Of a DNA stretch of 64,000 bases, positions 25,658 to 33,314 are shown piece after piece; within the stretch, counting starts at the first letter, position 1, and each line of letters opens with the position of its first letter. The DNA lies in the NCBI RefSeq assembly GCF_029222705.1, contig NZ_JARGZF010000001.1, positions 24,437 through 88,436 of the forward strand, written 5' to 3'. Below the pieces are notes generated by a model. It had not been told where the DNA came from, ran no database searches, and saw only the letters and a program-made list of their open reading frames with translations. Source of the DNA: Knoellia sp. p5-6-4. Its GTDB lineage: Bacteria; Actinomycetota; Actinomycetes; Actinomycetales; Dermatophilaceae. The position numbers and the translations under genes are program-made.

Positions 25658-26800
25658 ATGCAGTTCGGGATCTTCACGGTCGGCGACGTCACGCCCGACC
25701 CCACCACCGGCCGCACCCCCACCGAGCACGAGCGCATCAAGGCGACCGTCGCCATCGCGAAGAAGGCGGAGGAGGTCGGCCTCGACGTGTTCGCCACGGG
25801 CGAGCACCACAACCCGCCGTTCGCCGCCCCGGCGAACCCGACGGTGCTGCTGGCCCACATCGCCGCCCAGACCGAGCGGATCGTCCTCTCGACCGCGACC
25901 ACGCTGGTCACCACGAACGACCCGGTGCGCCTGGCGGAGGACTACGCCTACCTGCAGCACCTCGCCGACGGCCGCGTCGACCTCATGATGGGCCGCGGCA
26001 ACACCGGCCCGGTCTACCCGTGGTTCGGCAAGGACATCCGCGACGGCATCCCGCTGGCCGTCGAGAACTACGCCCTGCTGCGCCGCCTGTGGACCGAGGA
26101 GGCCGTCACCTGGAGCGGCAAGCACCGCACGCCCCTGCAGGGCTTCACGTCCACGCCCCGGCCCCTGGACGGCGTGCCTCCGTTCGTGTGGCACGGCTCG
26201 ATCCGCTCCCCCGAGATCGCCGAGCAGGCCGCCTACTACGGCGACGGGTTCTTCCACAACAACATCTTCTGGCCGATGAGCCACACGAAGCAGATGGTGC
26301 AGCTGTACCGCCGCCGCTTCGAGCACTACGGCCACGGCCGCGCGGACCAGGCGATCGTCGGCCTCGGCGGCCAGGTCTTCATGCGCCCCCGTTCGCAGGA
26401 CGCGGTGCGCGAGTTCCGGCCCTACTTCGACGTCGCACCCGTCTACGGCCACGGCCCCTCGCTGGAGGACTTCTCCCGCGAGACGCCGCTGACCGTCGGC
26501 AGCCCGCAGCAGGTCATCGAGCGGTATGCCGCGATGGCCGACGAGGTCGGCGACTACCAGCGCCAGCTGTTCCTCATCGACCACGCGGGCCTGCCGCTGA
26601 CCATCGTGATGGAGCAGCTCGAGATGCTCGGGGGCGAGGTGGTGCCCGAGCTGCGGCGCATCGCGGCCGCCCGCAGGCCTGCCCACGTGCCCGACGCCCC
26701 GACCCACGCCTCGCGCGTCGCGGTGGCGGGCGGGGGGCGGGACGCGACCGTCCACGCGATCGACGACGTCACCGGCTCCTCCCCGGAGGTGGCCCGGTGA
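25658..26800 (+). CDS. LLM-class FMN-dependent monooxygenase, CE1758 type
   Basis: A 380-residue luciferase-like TIM-barrel protein. The opening QFGIFTVGDVTPDPTTGRTP, then EVGLDVFATGEHHNPPF and GRVDLMMGRGNTGPVYPW, are characteristic of the CE1758 group of FMN-dependent monooxygenases. It is followed with a GTGA overlap by the CE1759-type FMN reductase that would supply reduced flavin. A GTG one codon upstream is possible. GGAAAGAG precedes the start, and TAGGCT in the upstream region may be a -10 box. The substrate is unknown. Confidence 0.85.
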   Translation: MQFGIFTVGDVTPDPTTGRTPTEHERIKATVAIAKKAEEVGLDVFATGEHHNPPFAAPANPTVLLAHIAAQTERIVLSTATTLVTTNDPVRLAEDYAYLQHLADGRVDLMMGRGNTGPVYPWFGKDIRDGIPLAVENYALLRRLWTEEAVTWSGKHRTPLQGFTSTPRPLDGVPPFVWHGSIRSPEIAEQAAYYGDGFFHNNIFWPMSHTKQMVQLYRRRFEHYGHGRADQAIVGLGGQVFMRPRSQDAVREFRPYFDVAPVYGHGPSLEDFSRETPLTVGSPQQVIERYAAMADEVGDYQRQLFLIDHAGLPLTIVMEQLEMLGGEVVPELRRIAAARRPAHVPDAPTHASRVAVAGGGRDATVHAIDDVTGSSPEVAR

Positions 26801-27417
26801 CGCGCCGTGTCGTCGTCGTCAGCGCCGGCCTGGGCCAGCCGTCGTCGACCCGCCTGCTCGGCGACCTCCTCGCCACTGCCACCATCGACGCCCTCCTCGA
26901 GAGCGGCGTCGAGGCCGAGGTGGAGGTCGTCGACCTGCGCGAGCTCGCGCACGACCTCACCAACACGCTGCTCGCCGGGTTCCCCACGGGCGGGGTCCGC
27001 GAAGCCCTGGCGACGCTCGCCGCCGCCGACGCGGTTGTCGCGGTGACCCCGGTCTACCAGGGCTCCTACAGCGGCCTGTTCAAGACCTTCTTCGACGTGG
27101 TCGAGCGTGACGTGCTCCGCGGAACCCCCGTGCTGCTGGCGGCCACCGGCGGTACCGCGCGCCACTCGCTGGTCCTCGAATTCGCACTCCGGCCGCTGTT
27201 CACCCACCTCGGCGCCGTCACGGTCGGCACGGCCGTCTTCGCCGCCTCCGAGGACTGGGGCGCAGATGGCGCCGAGCAGGGGCTCACCGCGCGGGTCCGG
27301 CGCGCCGGCGCCGAGCTGGCCACGCTCGCCACGGCCCGGGTGGACCCCGGCCCGCGCGACCCGTTCGGCGACCCCGTCCCCTTCGAGGACCTGCTCGCCG
27401 GGGGCTGGTCCGGGTAG
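26797..27417 (+). CDS. NADPH-dependent FMN reductase, CE1759 type
   Basis: A 206-residue flavodoxin-fold reductase. SAGLGQPSSTRLLGDLL is the phosphate-binding loop, and VTPVYQGSYSGLFKTFFDVVE is the region that contacts FMN in NADPH:FMN reductases. The GTG overlaps the stop of the luciferase-like monooxygenase, a standard two-component arrangement in which this enzyme delivers FMNH2. The C-terminus runs to a Pro/Asp-rich end (DPFGDPVPFED). Confidence 0.87.
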   Translation: MTRRVVVVSAGLGQPSSTRLLGDLLATATIDALLESGVEAEVEVVDLRELAHDLTNTLLAGFPTGGVREALATLAAADAVVAVTPVYQGSYSGLFKTFFDVVERDVLRGTPVLLAATGGTARHSLVLEFALRPLFTHLGAVTVGTAVFAASEDWGADGAEQGLTARVRRAGAELATLATARVDPGPRDPFGDPVPFEDLLAGGWSG

Positions 27418-27431
27418 GGACCTTCGGCACC
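27417..27431. promoter_or_regulatory. Dos-box-like site upstream of flavodoxin and usp genes
   Basis: GGGACCTTCGGCACC begins with the last base of the FMN reductase stop codon and lies about 70 bp before the flavodoxin start. It resembles the DosR consensus of mycobacteria, whose regulon includes universal stress proteins. The resemblance is by eye, and no DosR homologue is in the window. Confidence 0.3.
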
Positions 27432-27499
27432 GGTCCCGCCCAGCTCCCCCGGTCATCATGGGGACGAGAGCAGACGGGACGCTGCGCAGGAGGTGCACC

Positions 27500-28042
27500 A
27501 TGACACGGGCCCTGGTCGTCTACGAGTCCGTACTCGGCAACACGCAGGCGGTGGCCAAGGCGATCGCGGAGGGCCTTGGCGAGTCGCGCCCCGTCACCGT
27601 CCGCGAGGTCGCCGACGCCCCCGACACGATCCCGCCCGACGTCGGCCTCCTGGTCGTGGGAGGGCCGACCCACGCCTTCGGGATGAGCCGGCCGGAGTCC
27701 CGGGCCGACGCCGAGAGGGAGGCGCCGGGGCAGGTGGTCTCCAGGGGACGCGGCATCCGCGAGTGGCTCGAGGACCTCGCGCCCGGCGACGGCAGCACCC
27801 CCACCGCCACCTTCGACACCCGCGTCGACAAGCCGCACCTGCCGGGGTCCGCGGCGAAGAAGGCTCGCAAACGGTTGGCGCACAAGGGCTTCCCAGAGTT
27901 CGAGCAGCCACACAGCTTCTACGTCCACGGCAAGGCGGGGCCGCTGGTCGACGACGAGCTGGCGCGGGCCCGCTCGTGGGGCGAGGAGCTCGGCCGGCAC
28001 CTGGCCCTCGACGAGTCCGCTCCGGGCTCTGGGCGGCGGTGA
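27500..28042 (+). CDS. Flavodoxin-domain protein
   Basis: A 180-residue protein. ALVVYESVLGNTQAVAKAIAEGL is the flavodoxin FMN-phosphate loop (S-x-x-G-N-T), and VVGGPTHAFGMSRP is the aromatic flavin loop. After the first 100 residues an unusual insertion and a Lys/Arg-rich helix (SAAKKARKRLAHKGFPEFEQ) precede the last strand. AGGAGG precedes the ATG. It overlaps or abuts the universal stress protein gene, so an electron-transfer role in stress or low-oxygen metabolism is reasonable but unproved. Confidence 0.87.
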   Translation: MTRALVVYESVLGNTQAVAKAIAEGLGESRPVTVREVADAPDTIPPDVGLLVVGGPTHAFGMSRPESRADAEREAPGQVVSRGRGIREWLEDLAPGDGSTPTATFDTRVDKPHLPGSAAKKARKRLAHKGFPEFEQPHSFYVHGKAGPLVDDELARARSWGEELGRHLALDESAPGSGRR

Positions 28043-28911
28043 CGACCATGACCGTTCGCCCGGGCTCCGTGGTCGTCGGGGTCGACGGCTCGCCCGGCAG
28101 CGACGCGGCCCTGGACTGGGCTGTAGAGGAGGCGGCCCGCCGCCGGCTCCCGCTGCACCTGGTGCACGCCACCAACATCGACTACCTCGTCGCCGCCGCC
28201 ATGCTCAACCCCGCCGACACCCCGCCCGCACTCGACGACCTCGTCGAGACCGCGCGCGACCGGGTGCGAGCGGCCAGCCCCTCTCTGCACGTGACGGCCG
28301 AGGCCTCCACGGGTGCAGCCGCCCACGACCTCGTGGTGCGGTCGGAGGGCGCGGAGTGCGTCGTCGTCGGGGCGCACGGCAAGAGCGCGGCGCTCGGGGT
28401 GCTGGGCTCCGTGTCCCTCCAGGTCGCCATGCACGCCCACAGCCCCGTGGTCGTCGTCCGGGGCACGGAGGCCGGGGCCGAGGGCGGTCCGGTGGTGGTG
28501 GGCATCGACGGGTCGGCACTCTCGCGCGACGCGCTCGGCTACGCCTTCGAGCAGGCGTCCCTGCGGGGCGTCCCGCTCGTCGTGGTCTACGCGTGGTGGA
28601 TCGAGTTCGTGGACGGGGTGGTCGTCACGACGGTGGGCTCCCCACAGTGGACCGCCGCCGAGCAGCGCCAGCGGATCACCGTCGCCGAGACCATGGCCGG
28701 GTGGCAGGAGAAGTACCCCGACGTGGCGGTCGACGTGCGGCTCGAGCACGCCCGCCCCATCGACGCGATCGAACGGGCCTCGCAGGGTGCCTGCCTCACC
28801 GTCGTCGGCGCCCGTGGCCGTGGAGGGTTCCGCGGGCTGATGCTGGGTTCGGTGAGCCATGGCGTGCTGCACCGGGCACACAGCCCCGTCGCCGTGGTCC
28901 GGCCGCGCTGA
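28039..28911 (+). CDS. Tandem-domain universal stress protein
   Basis: A protein of about 290 residues with two USP domains (roughly 8-140 and 150-288). The second has the canonical ATP-binding pattern G-x2-G-x9-GS (GARGRGGFRGLMLGS); the first has GAHGKSAALGVLGS, one residue shorter, and may bind nucleotide less well. The GTG overlaps the flavodoxin stop as GTGA; an ATG three codons later is an alternative. In mycobacteria such paired USPs are typical DosR-controlled genes, and a Dos-box-like site lies upstream of the operon. A strong terminator follows. Confidence 0.92.
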   Translation: MTTMTVRPGSVVVGVDGSPGSDAALDWAVEEAARRRLPLHLVHATNIDYLVAAAMLNPADTPPALDDLVETARDRVRAASPSLHVTAEASTGAAAHDLVVRSEGAECVVVGAHGKSAALGVLGSVSLQVAMHAHSPVVVVRGTEAGAEGGPVVVGIDGSALSRDALGYAFEQASLRGVPLVVVYAWWIEFVDGVVVTTVGSPQWTAAEQRQRITVAETMAGWQEKYPDVAVDVRLEHARPIDAIERASQGACLTVVGARGRGGFRGLMLGSVSHGVLHRAHSPVAVVRPR

Positions 28912-28949
28912 ACGCCTGCCCCTGCCGGGCGGGCACGGCATACCGCAGG

Positions 28950-28984
28950 ACGACGCCCCCGAGGGATCCCCTCGGGGGCGTCGT
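28950..28984. terminator. Perfect bidirectional terminator hairpin
   Basis: ACGACGCCCCCGAGGG and CCCTCGGGGGCGTCGT are exact reverse complements, a 16-bp stem around a 3-nt loop. It stands between the convergent usp and narK genes and can serve both, although it lacks a clear U run, as is common in this GC range. Confidence 0.88.
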
Positions 28985-29008
28985 GGTCGGGCGGTGACCC
29001 GTTCGCGG

Positions 29009-30409
29009 TCAGGACGGTTTGGGAGCGCCCTTGCGGGCGTACCGCATCCACGTGATCACCACACACATGACGGCCCAGGCGATGCCGATCGCGTAGAAGG
29101 CCTCGGGCGCCATGATGGTCAGGCCGACGCCGAAGAGGAACGGGCCGAACGCGGCGATCGCGGCGGTCCACCCGATCACGCCACCGGCCTGGCGGCGCTC
29201 GAAGATCATCGGCATCTGCTTGAAGGTCGACGCGTTGCCGATCCCGCTGAACAGGAAGATCGCCAACATGCCGTAGAGGAAGCTGTTGAAGTCGCTCTGC
29301 AGCGCGGCCGCCGAGGACGTGTCGGGGCTCAGGGCCGTCATGGTGAAGGCGATCGAGGCGATGAGGCCCAGGCCTGAGATGAGCGTCCAGATCGCACCGC
29401 CCATGCGGTCGGTGAGCGGGCTGAAGAGCACCCGGGCACCGGCCCCGACGAGCGGGCCGAGGAAGACGTACTTGACCGGGTCCGGGACGCTGTAGCCCTC
29501 GACGAGCAGCTGGGCGCTCTGCCCGACGCCCTGCACGATGTCGGAGTTGCCCGCGCCGTAGAGGTTCTTCATGAGCAGGCCGAACTGGGCGGACAGGCCG
29601 GAGAACGTGCCGAAGGTCATGATGTAGATGAGCGTCATCCACCAGGTGTCCTGGTTGGAGAAGATGTCGAACTGCTGGCGGATGTTTGCCGTGATCGGCA
29701 CCGACTTCAGCATCGTCCACGCCAGCACCGCGCCGACGAGGATGAAGGGGATGTAGATGAACGCGGCGTTCTGGTACCAGACCTCGGTGGCCGGCTTGCC
29801 CGGCAGGCCCTGCATCGTCTGGGAGCCGCCGAGGAAGCCGATGAGCCCGAAGCCGATGACCCACGGCGTGAGCAGCTGCACGAGCGAGACGCCGAAGTTG
29901 CCGATGCCGGCCTGGAGGCCGAGCGCGGTGCCCTGCAGGCGCCGCGGGAAGAAGTAGGACGTGCTCGGCATGAAGCCGGAGAACGCGCCGCCGCCGATGC
30001 CGGACAGGAACGCCAGGACCAGCAGCTCCCAGTACGGCGTCGTCGGGTCCTGCACGCGCACGCCCCAGCCCAACACGGGGAAGATGAGCAGCAGGGTGGT
30101 CAGGGTGACCATCTTGCGGGTGCCCATGATGGGCGGCATGACCATCCAGACCAGCCGGAAGAGCCCGCCGGCCAGGCCCGGCATCGAGGTCAACCAGTAG
30201 AGCTGGGTCTGCGTCAGGTCGAAGCCGAGGTTGGTCAGCTTCGGTGCGATCGCGCTGGCGAGGAACCACGAGGCGAAGCAGAGCGTGAGCGTGAACGTGG
30301 TGATCGACAGCGTCGTCCAGGCCAGCCGCCTGTCCCACGTCTCCTCGTTCTCGGGATCCCAGGACTGGAGCCATTCGCTCCCACGCCTGGTCTCGGCGGC
30401 TGTGCTCAT
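29009..30409 (-). CDS. narK: Nitrate/nitrite MFS transporter, NarK2 (antiporter) type
   Basis: A 466-residue, 12-helix major facilitator. It begins SWDPENEETWDRRLAW, the N-terminal signature of the NarK2/NarU branch, and carries the nitrate signatures GLQAGIGNFGVSLVQ and, in the second half, FSGIGNASTFKQMPMIF. Arg residues in TM2 (GGLFRLVW) and TM8 bind the anion. This type exchanges nitrate and nitrite. It is translationally coupled (ATGA) to a second, upstream NarK of the other type, the pairing known from fused NarK1-NarK2 of Paracoccus. It stands divergent from narGHJI. Confidence 0.92.
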   Translation of the reverse strand: MSTAAETRRGSEWLQSWDPENEETWDRRLAWTTLSITTFTLTLCFASWFLASAIAPKLTNLGFDLTQTQLYWLTSMPGLAGGLFRLVWMVMPPIMGTRKMVTLTTLLLIFPVLGWGVRVQDPTTPYWELLVLAFLSGIGGGAFSGFMPSTSYFFPRRLQGTALGLQAGIGNFGVSLVQLLTPWVIGFGLIGFLGGSQTMQGLPGKPATEVWYQNAAFIYIPFILVGAVLAWTMLKSVPITANIRQQFDIFSNQDTWWMTLIYIMTFGTFSGLSAQFGLLMKNLYGAGNSDIVQGVGQSAQLLVEGYSVPDPVKYVFLGPLVGAGARVLFSPLTDRMGGAIWTLISGLGLIASIAFTMTALSPDTSSAAALQSDFNSFLYGMLAIFLFSGIGNASTFKQMPMIFERRQAGGVIGWTAAIAAFGPFLFGVGLTIMAPEAFYAIGIAWAVMCVVITWMRYARKGAPKPS

Positions 30410-31767
30410 GCGCGTGCCTCCTCGGGCTCACGGGTGGTGGTGCCGGTGGCAGGGACCTGCTCCGGCGGGGACTCCAGGTGCGTCGCCAGCTCCGGCGACT
30501 TCTCGTGCAGCATCCCCACGACGGTCCAGTGCATCCACACCGAGCAGGCGACCGTGAGCAGGAAGAGCACGAAGAAGGTGCTGGACGGGAAGCCGGTCCA
30601 CCGCTGGCTGTAGGCGAACATCGGCGGCAGGAAGAAGCCGCCGAGACCACCGAGCATGCCGACCAGCCCGCCGACGGCGCCCACGTCGTGGGGGAAGTAC
30701 TCCGGGATGTGCTTGTAGACGGCGGCCTTGCCGATGCCCATGGCGCACCCGAGGACGAACACGACGACGGCGAAGGGGACGATGCCGATCGTGTAGGGCA
30801 GCACCTCGCGGGCTCCCTCGCGGGTCTGGACGACGATGTGGCCGTTGGGCATCGAGAGCACGAGGGTGCTGGCCATCATCACGCCGAACGTCCAGTACAT
30901 CGCCCGGCGCGCGCCCCAGCGGTCGGAGAACCAGCCACCGACCGGGCGGAGCAGCGACGCGGGGAAGATGAAGGTGGCGGTGAGCAGCGCAGCGGTCGAG
31001 AGGCTCACGTCGAAGTTGTCGACGTAGTACTTGGGCAGCCAGGCGGCCAGGGCCACGTAGGCACCGAAGACGGCCACGTAGTAGAGGCTGAAGCGCCACA
31101 CCCGCACCTGCCGCAGCGGGCGCAGCTGCTCCGTCAGCGGACGGCCGTGTCCCGGCATCCGGTCGTGGCGCGGCGTGATGACCCACGTGAGCACGGCGAG
31201 GAGCAGCAGCAGCACCGAGTAGATGACGGGCACGATGCGCCAACCGCCCTGGATGACGCCGAAGTAGGTGGAGCCTGCGGTACCCGCGATGAGGGCCGGG
31301 CCGATGAACTTCGTGACCGAGGCCCCCACGTTGCCGGCGCCGAACACGCCGAGCGCGAAGCCCTGGTGCTCACGCGGTGTCCAGGCCGAGTTCCAGGCGA
31401 TGCCGGCACTGAAGGAGTTGCCCGCGAACCCGACGAGGAAGGCCAGCACGAGCAACAGCCCGTAGCTCTCCGCCTGCGACACCAGGTAGGCGGGGATGGC
31501 CGTGACGGCCAGCATCACCGCGAAGACCTTGCGCCCGCCGATGCGGTCGGTGACCATTCCCGCCGGGAGGCGCCACATCGAGCCGTTCAGCACGGCTACG
31601 GCGGATAGCCACGACAGCTGCACGTCGGTGAGGCCGAACTCCTTGCGGATCGGGATGCCGAGGATGCCGAACATCAGCCACACGGCGAACATCACGGTGA
31701 AGCTCAGGGTGGACATCACCAGGACCCGGGTGGCCCCCGACCTCGTCCCCGCGTCGTGATCGTGCAT
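30406..31767 (-). CDS. narK: Nitrate MFS transporter, NarK1 (proton symporter) type
   Basis: A 453-residue MFS protein of the NarK1/NasA branch. FGAGNVGASVTKFIGP is its nitrate signature in TM5, GSMWRLPAGMVTDRIGGRK the TM2 Arg and TM2-3 loop, and GIGKAAVYKHIPEYF the second nitrate signature. This branch brings nitrate in with protons, which is needed to start nitrate respiration before nitrite is available for exchange. The ATG follows GCAGGAGAG. The promoter region carries a perfect palindrome about 54 bp upstream. A longer reading upstream would include this control region and is not used. Confidence 0.9.
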   Translation of the reverse strand: MHDHDAGTRSGATRVLVMSTLSFTVMFAVWLMFGILGIPIRKEFGLTDVQLSWLSAVAVLNGSMWRLPAGMVTDRIGGRKVFAVMLAVTAIPAYLVSQAESYGLLLVLAFLVGFAGNSFSAGIAWNSAWTPREHQGFALGVFGAGNVGASVTKFIGPALIAGTAGSTYFGVIQGGWRIVPVIYSVLLLLLAVLTWVITPRHDRMPGHGRPLTEQLRPLRQVRVWRFSLYYVAVFGAYVALAAWLPKYYVDNFDVSLSTAALLTATFIFPASLLRPVGGWFSDRWGARRAMYWTFGVMMASTLVLSMPNGHIVVQTREGAREVLPYTIGIVPFAVVVFVLGCAMGIGKAAVYKHIPEYFPHDVGAVGGLVGMLGGLGGFFLPPMFAYSQRWTGFPSSTFFVLFLLTVACSVWMHWTVVGMLHEKSPELATHLESPPEQVPATGTTTREPEEARA

Positions 31768-31820
31768 TGCTCTCCTGCCCCACGCTGTCGCAGCCCGCGG
31801 GCTGTCACACCACCAGATAA

Positions 31821-31836
31821 AAGGAGCACGCTCCTT
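31821..31836. promoter_or_regulatory. Palindromic operator upstream of narK1
   Basis: AAGGAGC-AC-GCTCCTT is a perfect 7+7 palindrome with a 2-bp centre, flanked by A/T runs. On the minus strand it lies between a weak GTGTTT and TTATCT hexamer pair at 17-bp spacing, so a bound protein would control the narK promoter. The divergent COG2345-type regulator is the obvious candidate, by position. Confidence 0.55.
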
Positions 31837-31880
31837 CAAACACTGGGCCTGAATGTATTGACGCACCACCGGGGCGGAGA

Positions 31881-31916
31881 GGGCCATTGGTCCCTAGTGC
31901 GAGGGCCCTTGGGAAC
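31881..31916. promoter_or_regulatory. Two Dos-box-like half-palindromes in the narK/nar control region
   Basis: GGGCCATTGGTCCC (31881-31894) and GGGCCCTTGGGAAC (31903-31916) lie with centres 22 bp apart, the kind of tandem spacing seen for DosR sites in front of mycobacterial narK2. Resemblance is imperfect and judged by eye. A separate GGCACGTGCC palindrome lies at 31949-31958, closer to the divergent regulator. The whole 268-bp gap between narK1 and the regulator gene contains no other coding signal. Confidence 0.3.
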
Positions 31917-32035
31917 GCAATTCTCTGTGCCACTGCGGCAATCCACCAGGCACGTGCCATCGGGAGTAAGGTGCCAGGAGTTCCGCGGAGACATCGGTTT
32001 CGACGACCAGGATCCTCTAAAGGAAGGCCGGGCGA

Positions 32036-32812
32036 GTGGCTGAGCAACCGCCTCGCAGCGCAGCGCTGCTGGTATCGCCTGTGCGCCGCCGCATCGTCGA
32101 CACCCTCGACCGCCTTCCCCAGTCCCCGGCGCGTGGGACTCCGAGCCGCGCCACCGGCCTGACCGCGGCCGAGGTCGGTGAGCGGCTCGGCCTGCACGTG
32201 ACCAGCGCGCGCTTCCACCTCGAGCAGCTCGCCGACGCGGGCGTGCTCGCCGCGAGCTTCCACCGCCACGGCACCGGCCGCCCCCAGAAGCGGTATGCCG
32301 TCCTGCCGGACCGGGCGCCGGTGCAGCAGAAGGACGATCCCTACCGCATGCTGGCCGAGCTGCTCACCGAGGCGCTCGCGCAGCCCGACGGCGATGCCCT
32401 CAGCCCGGAGGACGCGGGCGCCCGGTGGGCCCTGGCCCACGTCAGGCAGCTCAGCGGATCCGGCGATGCCGACCTGCCGCAGGCGAGGACGCCGGGAGAG
32501 TGGCTGGCGAAGGTGGGTCGGCTGCTCGACCTGCTCGAGGCCTGGGGGTACGAGCCGAGCGTGCGGACCACCGACCAGGGGCGCACCGCCGAGGTGGCCC
32601 TGGCCCGCTGCCCCTTCCTCAGCCTCGCGGAGTCGCACACGGAGGTGGTCTGCGCCGCCCACGTCGGGCTCATCCGCGGCGCCCTCGACGTGTTCGGCGA
32701 GCCGGACGCGGAGGTGCAACTCCAGCCGTTCGCCCTTCCCGGCGTGTGCCTGGCCCGGCTGACGACCCTGGCCGCGCTGCAACGACACCCCGAGGAGTCG
32801 GCCGATGTGTGA
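32036..32812 (+). CDS. COG2345-type winged-helix regulator with probable metal or Fe-S site
   Basis: A 258-residue regulator. The N-terminal winged helix is seen in SPVRRRIVDTL followed by LTAAEVGERLGLHVTSARFHLEQL. The C-terminal domain has the pattern C-P-F ... H-x-E-V-V-C-A-A-H ... G-x-C-L-A-R-L, that is, three Cys and His residues as in SufR-like and other COG2345 proteins that ligate an iron-sulfur cluster. AAAGGAAGG precedes the GTG. It overlaps the hemerythrin gene, which overlaps narG, so it probably regulates this operon and the divergent narK pair in response to O2, NO or redox, like ArnR of Corynebacterium in role though not clearly in sequence. Confidence 0.82.
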   Translation: MAEQPPRSAALLVSPVRRRIVDTLDRLPQSPARGTPSRATGLTAAEVGERLGLHVTSARFHLEQLADAGVLAASFHRHGTGRPQKRYAVLPDRAPVQQKDDPYRMLAELLTEALAQPDGDALSPEDAGARWALAHVRQLSGSGDADLPQARTPGEWLAKVGRLLDLLEAWGYEPSVRTTDQGRTAEVALARCPFLSLAESHTEVVCAAHVGLIRGALDVFGEPDAEVQLQPFALPGVCLARLTTLAALQRHPEESADV

Positions 32813-33314
32813 GTACTGCGGCTGCCAGCAGGTCGCGGCCATCGGCGAGCTCACCCGCGAGCACGACGTCGACGGGGCGGCCAAGACCGCGCGCCGCATC
32901 GCCGAGATCCTCCAGCCCCACACGGCAGTCGAGGAGCACGGCCTGTTCCCCGCGATGAGCGAGGAGTTCCCCGAGCACGTCGATGCCCTCGAGCGCGAGC
33001 ACCGCGTCGTCGAGGCCGTCCTGGCGGAGGCCGCCACGGCCACACCGACGGACCCGACCTGGCCGCAGCGGCTCCTCGCGGCCCTCGACCTGCTGCGCAA
33101 GCACATCCTCAAGGAGCAGGACGGCATGTTCCCCGCCTCGCTCGCCGTCCTCGACACCGAGGGCTGGGAGCGGGTGGAGGCGGTGCGCCGGCAGGTGGGG
33201 TCGGCCGTGGGCCCCGAGCACACGGCTCACCGCCACGACCACCACGCGCACGACCACTCGCACGACCCCTCGCACGACGACGACCACGGCCCCGACCAGG
33301 AGGACCACGCGTGA
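32805..33314 (+). CDS. Hemerythrin-domain protein with His-rich tail and shortened first helices
   Basis: A 169-residue protein with hemerythrin residues: EH near residue 20, HTAVEEHGLFP near 39, EHRVVE near 66, and HILKEQDGMFP near 99, ligands for a di-iron site. It opens with MCEYCGCQ, a Cys-rich start frequent in actinobacterial members. Only 19 residues separate the first two His ligands, where about 35 is normal, as though roughly 16 residues of helix A/B were deleted in frame. The last 35 residues are His/Asp-rich and may hold metal. It is embedded between the regulator and narG with overlaps at both ends, suggesting O2 or NO sensing or iron supply for nitrate respiration. Confidence 0.85.
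   Translation: MCEYCGCQQVAAIGELTREHDVDGAAKTARRIAEILQPHTAVEEHGLFPAMSEEFPEHVDALEREHRVVEAVLAEAATATPTDPTWPQRLLAALDLLRKHILKEQDGMFPASLAVLDTEGWERVEAVRRQVGSAVGPEHTAHRHDHHAHDHSHDPSHDDDHGPDQEDHA

Noticed and set aside
32805..33314. The CEYCGCQ start of the hemerythrin as an independent zinc ribbon
   Set aside because: Only three Cys are present in a short segment, and the same opening is common in hemerythrins of this group.
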